A stretch of DNA of 64,000 bases, taken from the NCBI RefSeq assembly GCF_947488185.1, contig NZ_CANKYM010000005.1:186001-250000 (forward strand). Reading direction: 5' to 3'. The stretch is from an uncultured Roseobacter sp. GTDB taxonomy: Bacteria; Pseudomonadota; Alphaproteobacteria; Rhodobacterales; Rhodobacteraceae. Position 1 is the stretch's first letter. Every line of letters starts with the position of its first letter. Positions 44,411-51,928 of the stretch are shown here, piece after piece. Under the pieces are notes generated by a model. It saw only the letters and a list, made by a program, of their open reading frames with translations, searched no databases and had not been told where the DNA came from. A program made the position numbers and the translations under genes.

Positions 44411-45784
44411 TCATCCCAAGACGGTTGTGACGGCGCGTTTTGTTGATGCAACCACGATGTCTGCCTCTTCCTTGCTGAGGCAGAACGGCGGCGCAAATCC
44501 GAGGATGTCGCCCTGCGGCATGGCGCGCGCGATGACGCTGTCCTGTTCCAGCATCCTGGCCGCAACCTGTGGCCCGATCTTGTCAGAGCCGTCGAAGAAC
44601 GTCCGGCTGTCTTTATCGCTCACAAGCTCAACCGCACAAAGCATGCCCTCGCCACGCACATCTCCGACATTGGGGTGATCTGCCAGCGCGTCGCGCATCG
44701 CCGCGTTCAAGTATGCTCCGACGCTGCTTGCGCTTTCAATCAACCCAAGCGCATCAATGAGCTGCAGGTTCGCGACACCTGCCGCGGCCCCAATGGGATG
44801 CGCAGAATAGGTCCAGCCGTGGCCAATCGGGCCATTTTCATCTGTTCCCCGTTCCAGCACGGACCACATCTTGTCCGACACGATGGAGCCTGACAGGGGC
44901 GCATAAGCGGATGTGAGACCTTTGGCGATGGTGATGATGTCCGGGCGCATTCCGTAGTGTTCAGAACCAAACATCGTGCCGAGCCTGCCAAACCCGGTGA
45001 CAACCTCATCCGCAATCAGAAGGATGTCATGCTTGTCCAAGACCGCCTGGACCGCAGCCCAGTATCCCTCTGGCGGCGTGACAATCCCACCGGTGCCCAG
45101 AACCGGCTCACCGATGAAAGCAGCAATTGTGTCTGCCCCTTCGCGATCGATCAGCGATTCCAGATCCGCGACGCAATCGGCGACGAACCCGGCCTCTGTC
45201 TGGTTCTGGTCCTCGCGCCGGAAGTAGTAGGGTGCCGTCGTGTGGACCACCGGTGCCAAGGGCAAGTCGAATTTCCGGTGAAAAAGGTCCAGCCCCGTCA
45301 GCGAACCCGTCATCAGCCCCGACCCGTGATATCCGCGCCAGCGGGAGATGATCTTCTTTTTCTCGGGCCGTCCCAGAATGTTATTGTAGTACCAGATCAG
45401 CTTGATGTTTGTCTCGTTTGCATCCGAGCCGGAGAGCCCGAAGTAAACTTTGGACATGTTGTCGGGCGCGCGGTCCAGGACCATTCTGGCCAGTGTGATC
45501 GACGCCTCGGTCCCATGGCCAACGTAGGCGTGATAATATGCCAGTTCCTTTGCCTGTTCAGCGATAGCTTCGGCAATTTCGGGGCGCCCATATCCGACGT
45601 TGACGCAGTATAGCCCTGCAAACGCATCCAACATGCGATTGCCATCCCGATCCTCGATATGGCAGCCTGATGCGCCGGTGATCACACGATGAGGCAGAGT
45701 CCCGCGGGCGAATTCCGCCAGGTGGGTGGATGGATGAAAAAAACTCTCGCGGTCCCATTTTTCCAGTTGGTCGTTATGTAGCAC
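44411..45784 (-). CDS. Class III aminotransferase (omega-aminotransferase / DABA transaminase candidate)
   Basis: A 457-residue PLP enzyme of the aspartate aminotransferase superfamily class III. PLP-binding features: GLSGSDANETNIKL, RWRGYHGSG, DEVVTGFGRLG (Asp259) and Lys288 in TIAKGLTSAYAPLSG. It is the first gene of a three-gene unit with the ectoine-hydrolase-like and ArgE-like genes, where it could turn 2,4-diaminobutyrate into aspartate semialdehyde, as DoeD does. Similar enzymes use taurine, putrescine or beta-alanine, so specificity is open. Confidence 0.87.
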   Translation of the reverse strand: MLHNDQLEKWDRESFFHPSTHLAEFARGTLPHRVITGASGCHIEDRDGNRMLDAFAGLYCVNVGYGRPEIAEAIAEQAKELAYYHAYVGHGTEASITLARMVLDRAPDNMSKVYFGLSGSDANETNIKLIWYYNNILGRPEKKKIISRWRGYHGSGLMTGSLTGLDLFHRKFDLPLAPVVHTTAPYYFRREDQNQTEAGFVADCVADLESLIDREGADTIAAFIGEPVLGTGGIVTPPEGYWAAVQAVLDKHDILLIADEVVTGFGRLGTMFGSEHYGMRPDIITIAKGLTSAYAPLSGSIVSDKMWSVLERGTDENGPIGHGWTYSAHPIGAAAGVANLQLIDALGLIESASSVGAYLNAAMRDALADHPNVGDVRGEGMLCAVELVSDKDSRTFFDGSDKIGPQVAARMLEQDSVIARAMPQGDILGFAPPFCLSKEEADIVVASTKRAVTTVLG

Positions 45785-46222
45785 GGTTTACCTCCAGGCT
45801 GTGGCGGCACACCGCCGGTTGTCACATGAATGGAGTCAAGGCACGCTTGGGCCAATCCAGGCCTCAATTCGGGCGGGAAGACTCCGCTCACCCAAGACAG
45901 CAGCGCGCAATGCCTTTATTGCCAAGGTACGATCACACTATGAGCCCGGAAGCGGGTGCAAAAGCAACTGTATTTTGCAACGGCGACCCTTATCAACCGG
46001 CCAGTGTAAGGTGTGACCTTCGCGGACCTGTTCGCCCATTTGACCATTTGCCAAGGATGTCAAAAACGCCCGGTAAACGCAGAAGTTCTGTCCAGAACGT
46101 TCCACGGCGCTACGGGACCTCCTGTTTAGCCCGAAGCTATATCAGACGCGTTTATCATGTTGATGAACAAGCCTTATCCACCAGGTGATGCTTTGATGAA
46201 TGATCCGCGTCACCCGACGTTT
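45785..46222. other. Gene-free stretch upstream of the aminotransferase unit
   Basis: 438 bases between the rsmB-like stop and the aminotransferase start, both on the minus strand. It must carry the promoter of the three-gene unit. Open frames in it lack coding character. No regulator gene, clear operator or terminator was seen. Confidence 0.5.
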
Positions 46223-47392
46223 TCACTGCCTGCGAAGGACAGAACAATAGAAACCGTCGCCGCCTGCCAGCGGCGTAAAGTGTCGTTCGACAGTGACCGA
46301 GAATGCTGTGTTTCGATTCAAAAACTCTTTTACTTGCAGTTCGTTCTCGCACTCCAGCAAAGAGCAGGTCGCATAGACAAGGTGGCCTTGCGGCCTGACC
46401 AATCCGGCAGCCTGATCAAGGATTTCTCTTTGCAAATCCACGACACGATCAAGCTTGTCTTTGGTCAGCAACCATTTGCCTTGTGGATCACGGCGCCAGG
46501 ACCCGCTGCCCGAACAAGGTGCATCGACCAGAACGGTGTCAAATTGTGGGCCCTGCTTGGCTTCCTCGAACGACACTTGCGTAATGTACGCTTCGGCGCG
46601 GGAAGCCCTGACCGGCAAATCCCTCATTCTGCGCGGATCTACATCATGCGCAAAGAATTTGCCGGCAACGCGTCCGGCCACTGCCAAGACCTTGCCACCG
46701 GCACCGGCGCAAAAATCAAGCAGTCTTTCACCCTGTTGAAGTGGGACCAAATCGGCCACTGCCTGGGATGACGCATCCTGTAACTCGACGTCTCCGTTCT
46801 GGTAGGACGTCGAGTTTCTGATCTTCCGTGCTCCTTCTAGAACCTGCACGGCCGATGGAGACAACGAGTGGGCCTCGCCAATGATCCCCTGGTCGACAAG
46901 TGAGGTGATGGCCGTCTCGCGGCTCAGCTTCGCAAGGTTTACCCGTAGATGAACCGGGGCCCTGTTTCTCATAGCTTGCGCAATCGCCTGCGTTCGGTCC
47001 CCATGAGAGCGTAAGAGATCCGACCACAGCCAATCGGGAAAATCGACAGCTTCGTCATTGTGGACCTGAACAGAACGACCGGATATCCGCTCGGCGTCGG
47101 TCAATTCGGACGGTGCATATTTATGTGCGCCAAAGATGCTTTCAGGATCTTGCCCGTTCGAGCGAATGTAACCGAGCAAAAGGGCCCGTCCCGTTTCATC
47201 ACCGCCAAGGGATGCAAGGCTTTGCTTTCTCCTCAAAACATCGAACACAATGTCTCTAATAGCCGCTCTGTCCTTGGATCCCGCGTACCGGTTCCTTCGT
47301 CCCCAATCTGTCAGGGCACGGTCCGCGAGTGCGCCGGCCTGGATAACATCCATCAAGTCAATGGCCGCGCTTATGCGTGCTGCCGGTGTCAT
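46223..47392 (-). CDS. RsmB/NOP-family RNA (cytosine-5)-methyltransferase
   Basis: A 389-residue rRNA m5C methyltransferase. An N-terminal NusB-like domain (about residues 5-130) precedes the catalytic domain: LLDFCAGAGGKVLAVAG (SAM), VDAPCSGSGSWRRDP (motif IV Cys) and LVYATCSLLECENE (motif VI Cys). Both cysteines needed for methylation are present. The ATG at 47392 has TAGGA upstream. Base composition is noticeably less GC-rich than most genes of the window. Confidence 0.88.
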   Translation of the reverse strand: MTPAARISAAIDLMDVIQAGALADRALTDWGRRNRYAGSKDRAAIRDIVFDVLRRKQSLASLGGDETGRALLLGYIRSNGQDPESIFGAHKYAPSELTDAERISGRSVQVHNDEAVDFPDWLWSDLLRSHGDRTQAIAQAMRNRAPVHLRVNLAKLSRETAITSLVDQGIIGEAHSLSPSAVQVLEGARKIRNSTSYQNGDVELQDASSQAVADLVPLQQGERLLDFCAGAGGKVLAVAGRVAGKFFAHDVDPRRMRDLPVRASRAEAYITQVSFEEAKQGPQFDTVLVDAPCSGSGSWRRDPQGKWLLTKDKLDRVVDLQREILDQAAGLVRPQGHLVYATCSLLECENELQVKEFLNRNTAFSVTVERHFTPLAGGDGFYCSVLRRQ

Positions 47393-47411
47393 AAAACATG
47401 TCCTACTACCA

Positions 47412-47642
47412 TCAGTTCTTCGCCTTAAGACCACCGTCGACATTGTGATTTAGACTGCCAATCTCAAGCCCGGCCTCAAGCTTTGTCAATTCACTGCAAA
47501 GCTTCTCGCGATCTAGCAGCCAGGCCCGGACTTCTGAAGAGATTATCCGGGGTTCATCTTCCTGAACTGACATCCCTTCGCGCCTTTTCTTCTCGTCGTG
47601 CAATTTTGGATCGATACGGATCGTGACGCACCGCCGACCCAT
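47412..47642 (-). CDS. Small protein, degenerate CcdA-like / ribbon-helix-helix candidate
   Basis: A 76-residue frame (ATG 47642) ending 19 bases before rsmB. CVTIRIDPKLHDE resembles the beta strand and first helix of ribbon-helix-helix proteins, and SSEVRAWLLDREKLCSELTK resembles the toxin-binding tail of CcdA antitoxins (ExRxWLxENReA). No CcdB toxin frame was seen beside it. A longer frame starts at 47759. The ribosome site is poor, so it may be a remnant. Confidence 0.3.
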   Translation of the reverse strand: MGRRCVTIRIDPKLHDEKKRREGMSVQEDEPRIISSEVRAWLLDREKLCSELTKLEAGLEIGSLNHNVDGGLKAKN

Positions 47643-48015
47643 CGCGGATACAGCTTTGCCTTTCCGTGTGAGATGCGGACCAGGAGAGGTCGGATTTTTG
47701 TCCGCACGATTTCTGTCCTGGCAAGGATCAGCCCCGTACTGTTGATCAGCGAACTGCATGAAACTCTCTGGTTGCCGATCGGGGACTCTGGCGCTGCCAC
47801 ATGCGTTTGTGCAGGGCGAAAACGAATACTGACGAGCTGTTTTCCTTGTATGCCACAGGGACTTGTGCCGCAGATTTCAAGGCTATTTCGACGTCGCGCA
47901 ACACTGGCATGGATTCTTCACAGCACACTTGACGCGCGTCAAACTGTGGGCATACTCAACCTTTGCGAGCATTGCCTGTCGTGGTTAAGTTAAGATTAAG
48001 ACATCAGGCGTGTAA
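47643..48015. other. Gap before cckA with no supported gene
   Basis: About 370 bases between the CcdA-like frame and the hybrid kinase. Several overlapping frames exist on both strands, but none has a good start, coding texture or recognised motif. The cckA promoter should be within the last 150 bases. Confidence 0.45.
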
Positions 48016-50349
48016 ATGCAGATGCGATTCGAATCTTCTTGGAGCCTGACTTTGCCGCGCAGCGCGTTGACCCCTTCCAAAACTACGGAATTTGCACTGA
48101 ACGCGCAAAAGCGCTTGGGAACCTTGGTGTTGCTGGCTGTCCTGCTGGGCGTTCTGGCGCTGGCGTCTCCGGATCTGCTGATCCGGCGCACGCTCTTTGC
48201 CGCCTGCCTGTCCCTCCTTGCTCTAAGCTGTATCCTGATGTCGATTGCACAGCGGTACAACAAACGACGCACGGCCATGATCGCCACGCTGTCCGAGTTT
48301 ATCGCCAACGACTCCTCACCAAGTTTTTTGGCTGACAAAAATGGAGAAATCCTTTCCTCCAACCTCACCGCGCGTAAGCGGTTCGAGAATGACGTTGATG
48401 ACACGCTGAGCGGGATGTTGAAAAACACCCTGGCCAATCCCAGCGGTATCGTTTTCCGCCTGCAGTCACGCGCCGATCACGAGGGCTCCGCCCGCGAGGA
48501 TCTGGTCACACGGCGCGGGCATCTTCGACTGGCGGTGCATCAGGCCGGGGCGGAGACCTATCTGTGGCGCCTGGAGGACGTGCCGACGGCAGCACAGGCG
48601 GCGGATGGGCCCACCCTGCCTATGATCCTTGTCGGGCGCACCAATGCGGTGCTTTACATGAATGAACAGGCCCGGAAAATAGCAGGTGGACGCGTCAAGA
48701 CGCTGGACCGTCTGTTCAAGCACTTACCGGTTATTCCGGGGACGGTCTGTGATGTTTCCGGGGCAGAAGGACTCACCCGCGCGCTGGTCAGTGAAGTCGA
48801 CGCCGGGGCAGGGCGACGCGCGCTTTATCTCCTGCCGCCGGGCGCCGAAACCATGGCCAAGGATGGCTGGAACGTTTTTCAGGATCTGCCTGTTCCCCTG
48901 TTGAAAATCAGTCAGGAAGGCGACGTGCAGGCCTACAACCGTCTGGCGGCAAGTCTCATTGGTGTGGCGTTGAAGGACAGGGTTCACCTCTCCGAACTGA
49001 TGGAGGGGTTGGGTCGCTCGATCACCGATTGGCTGGGCGAAACCCTGGCTGGGCGGGCGCCGCAGCAATCTGAATTCCTGCGTCTGAAACGCACGGACAA
49101 GGAAGTTTTTGTGCAGGTCACCCTGAACCGGGTGACGGAAGAAGGTGTGCCCGCCCTGATTGCTGTGCTGAACGACGCAACCGAGCTCAAGTCTCTTGAG
49201 GCGCAGTTCGTGCAGAGCCAGAAGATGCAGGCCATTGGTCAGCTCGCCGGCGGCGTGGCGCATGATTTCAACAACCTGCTGACGGCGATTTCGGGCCACT
49301 GTGACCTGCTTCTGCTGCGGCATGACCAGGGTGACCCGGATTTCAGCGATCTGGTGCAGATCAACCAGAACGCCAACCGCGCCGCGGCGCTGGTCGGCCA
49401 GCTGCTGGCGTTCTCGCGCAAACAGACATTGCGCCCCGAGACGTTGGACATGCGCGATACGCTCTCCGATCTGACGCATCTGCTGAACCGGCTGGTGGGT
49501 GAGAAGATCACCCTGACGCTCAGCCATGACCCGGTGCTGGAGCCGATCCGCGCGGACAAACGCCAGCTGGAACAGGTTCTGATGAACCTTGTTGTGAACG
49601 CACGCGATGCGATGCCGCAAGGGGGCCAGATCCGGATCGTGACCGAATGCACTGATCTGGCCGAGCCGCTAGAACGGGATCGCGTGCGTGTCCCGCCGGG
49701 ACGTTACGTGACCGTGCAGGTTTCAGATGATGGGGTCGGCATTCCATCGGACAAGCTGCAAAAGGTGTTTGAACCCTTCTTCACCACCAAGCGAACGGGC
49801 GAGGGCACCGGGCTTGGTCTCTCGACCGCCTACGGCATTATCAAACAGACCGGCGGCTATATCTTTGTCGATAGCACGGTGGGCACAGGCACCTGTTTCA
49901 CCCTCTATTTCCCGGTGCTCGAAGCCTCCGAAGTCGCGGCACCGGTGGCGCGGGAAGAGAAACCGAAACCGGCGGCAAAACACGGCGATGGCGTGATCCT
50001 GCTGGTCGAGGATGAGGCACCAGTACGGGCCTTCGCAAGCCGTGCCCTGCGTCTGCGTGGATACACGGTGCTGGAGGCAGATTCCGCTGAGGCCGCGCTG
50101 AAAACGCTGGAAGATGCGTCCCTCAACGTGGATGTCTTTGTCACCGATGTGGTCATGCCCGGCATGGACGGCCCAAGCTGGGTCCGCGAAGCCTTGAAAG
50201 ACCGGCCGGGGGTGCGTGTGGTCTTTGTCTCCGGCTATGCGGAAGACAGTTTTGGCGAGACACAGATCAAGATTCCGAACTCCGTGTTCCTGCCGAAACC
50301 ATTCTCTCTGAACGATCTGACTGACACGGTGCACCAGCAGCTGCACTGA
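48016..50349 (+). CDS. cckA: Hybrid histidine kinase CckA
   Basis: A 777-residue kinase of the CckA-ChpT-CtrA phosphorelay that governs motility, gene transfer agents and related traits in Rhodobacterales. Two membrane helices lie at about residues 35-50 and 57-77, then PAS-like domains (about 100-390). The HisKA box is GGVAHDFNNLLTAISGH with His416, the HATPase_c domain has NLVVNARDAMPQGG and GTGLGLSTAYGI, and the receiver domain carries Asp711 (VFVTDVVMPGMDG). The order and the H-box sequence match CckA. ATG at 48016, with a second ATG two codons later; the ribosome site is weak. Confidence 0.93.
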   Translation: MQMRFESSWSLTLPRSALTPSKTTEFALNAQKRLGTLVLLAVLLGVLALASPDLLIRRTLFAACLSLLALSCILMSIAQRYNKRRTAMIATLSEFIANDSSPSFLADKNGEILSSNLTARKRFENDVDDTLSGMLKNTLANPSGIVFRLQSRADHEGSAREDLVTRRGHLRLAVHQAGAETYLWRLEDVPTAAQAADGPTLPMILVGRTNAVLYMNEQARKIAGGRVKTLDRLFKHLPVIPGTVCDVSGAEGLTRALVSEVDAGAGRRALYLLPPGAETMAKDGWNVFQDLPVPLLKISQEGDVQAYNRLAASLIGVALKDRVHLSELMEGLGRSITDWLGETLAGRAPQQSEFLRLKRTDKEVFVQVTLNRVTEEGVPALIAVLNDATELKSLEAQFVQSQKMQAIGQLAGGVAHDFNNLLTAISGHCDLLLLRHDQGDPDFSDLVQINQNANRAAALVGQLLAFSRKQTLRPETLDMRDTLSDLTHLLNRLVGEKITLTLSHDPVLEPIRADKRQLEQVLMNLVVNARDAMPQGGQIRIVTECTDLAEPLERDRVRVPPGRYVTVQVSDDGVGIPSDKLQKVFEPFFTTKRTGEGTGLGLSTAYGIIKQTGGYIFVDSTVGTGTCFTLYFPVLEASEVAAPVAREEKPKPAAKHGDGVILLVEDEAPVRAFASRALRLRGYTVLEADSAEAALKTLEDASLNVDVFVTDVVMPGMDGPSWVREALKDRPGVRVVFVSGYAEDSFGETQIKIPNSVFLPKPFSLNDLTDTVHQQLH

Positions 50350-50374
50350 CAGCAAACTGCTGGATGGTTTGCTG
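50350..50374 (+). terminator. Hairpin directly after cckA
   Basis: CAGCAAAC (50350-50357) and GTTTGCTG (50367-50374) form an 8-bp perfect stem with a 9-base loop, starting one base after the stop codon. No T tract follows, so it may be a 3' stabiliser or a rho-dependent end rather than an intrinsic terminator. Confidence 0.4.
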
Positions 50375-50603
50375 ACTGCAAAACGGGCGCCCATCCTGAT
50401 AGTTATCGATCATCCTGCCCGCCCTTCCAGACGGCGGCGCAACCGCTCTAAGATGGTTTAAGCCTTTAACAAAAAATAGTTTTCCGCGCGCAGCCATACC
50501 CGTCGCGAAGAAGTTGGGCTGCTTAAACCTCTCCTTAACCAGATTCGACAAAAGATAGTTTATTGAAATTTTGATTGAAATGTTCTCTTTTTGATCTCAT
50601 AAG

Positions 50604-50618
50604 GAACGTAATGAGAAC
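50604..50618 (+). promoter_or_regulatory. LexA (SOS) box of recA
   Basis: GAAC-GTAATGA-GAAC is an exact match to the alphaproteobacterial direct-repeat LexA site GAAC-N7-GAAC, 66 bases before the recA ATG. A near-match in the other orientation, GTTC-N7-GATC, lies at 50582-50596. Confidence 0.85.
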
Positions 50619-50684
50619 ATTCCGATCAGGCGCGCCGGCAATCATTGCCGAGTTTCGCGAAGTATGACACTAAGAGGAAACGCA

Positions 50685-51764
50685 ATGGCAACGGCAGATT
50701 TATTGAGCATGGATAGTAAGAAATCGGCAGACAAGCAGAAGGCGCTGGATTCCGCGTTGGCGCAGATCGAACGCCAGTTCGGCAAGGGCTCGATCATGAA
50801 ACTGGGCCAGGAAGGGGCTGTGCAGGACATCAAGTCCAGCTCCACCGGCTCGTTGGGGCTGGACATCGCGCTTGGCATTGGCGGTCTGCCGATGGGCCGT
50901 ATCGTCGAAATCTACGGGCCGGAAAGCTCGGGCAAAACCACGCTCACCCTGCATTGCGTTGCAGAGCAGCAAAAGGCGGGGGGCGTCTGTGCCTTTGTGG
51001 ATGCGGAACACGCGCTGGACCCGAGCTATGCCAAGAAACTCGGCGTCGATCTCGATGAGCTGCTGATCAGCCAGCCCGATACCGGCGAGCAGGCGCTCGA
51101 GATCACCGATACGCTGGTCCGCTCCGGCGCGGTGAACATGGTCATCGTCGATTCCGTGGCCGCGCTGACCCCGAAGTCCGAGCTTGAGGGCGACATGGGC
51201 GACAGTTCGGTCGGCGTGCAGGCGCGTCTGATGAGCCAGGCGATGCGCAAGCTGACCGGGTCGATCAGCCGTTCCAACTGCATGGTCATCTTCATCAACC
51301 AGATCCGGATGAAAATCGGCGTGATGTTCGGCTCGCCTGAAACCACCACGGGCGGCAACGCCCTGAAATTCTACTCCTCGGTGCGCCTTGATATCCGCCG
51401 CATCGGCGCGCTCAAGGACCGGGACGAAGTGGTCGGCAACCACACCCGCGTGAAAGTGGTCAAGAACAAGGTCGCGGCCCCCTTCAAGCAGGTCGAATTC
51501 GACATCATGTACGGCGAAGGCATATCCAAGATGGGCGAACTGCTCGATCTCGGCGTGGCGGCTGGCGTCGTGGACAAATCCGGCTCCTGGTTCAGCTATG
51601 GCGACGAGCGGATCGGGCAGGGGCGTGAAAATGCCAAGAGCTTCCTGCGCGAAAACGTGCAGATGGCGCTGGAGATTGAGGACAAGATCCGCGCGGCGCA
51701 CGGGCTTGATTTCGACATGCCCGCGCATGAACGCAAGGAAGATGACGACATTCTGGAAGCCTGA
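50685..51764 (+). CDS. recA: Recombinase A
   Basis: A 359-residue recombinase for homologous recombination and SOS induction through LexA cleavage. Walker A GPESSGKTT, the FVDAEHALDP and IVDSVAALTPK segments, the L2 loop MFGSPETTTGGNALKFY and an acidic C-terminus (RKEDDDILEA) are present. ATG 50685 is preceded by AGAGGAAA. It is transcribed alone: an SOS box upstream and a strong terminator downstream. Confidence 0.99.
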   Translation: MATADLLSMDSKKSADKQKALDSALAQIERQFGKGSIMKLGQEGAVQDIKSSSTGSLGLDIALGIGGLPMGRIVEIYGPESSGKTTLTLHCVAEQQKAGGVCAFVDAEHALDPSYAKKLGVDLDELLISQPDTGEQALEITDTLVRSGAVNMVIVDSVAALTPKSELEGDMGDSSVGVQARLMSQAMRKLTGSISRSNCMVIFINQIRMKIGVMFGSPETTTGGNALKFYSSVRLDIRRIGALKDRDEVVGNHTRVKVVKNKVAAPFKQVEFDIMYGEGISKMGELLDLGVAAGVVDKSGSWFSYGDERIGQGRENAKSFLRENVQMALEIEDKIRAAHGLDFDMPAHERKEDDDILEA

Positions 51765-51819
51765 CCTGACCAGACGCGACGGTCCGACAACCGGCGCGAC
51801 CGTCTCAGAGCATTCTCAA

Positions 51820-51851
51820 ACGGGGCGTATCATCACGGTACGCCCCGTTTT
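51820..51851 (+). terminator. Intrinsic terminator after recA
   Basis: ACGGGGCGTA (51820-51829) pairs perfectly with TACGCCCCGT (51839-51848) over a 9-base loop, followed by TTTT. Confidence 0.85.
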
Positions 51852-51928
51852 CGTCCGCAATCGCCCGTGGACAGCTGTCAGCGGGCGGGCTATTTGACGC
51901 AGACCGGTAACACGCTCAAAGGCTCGCC

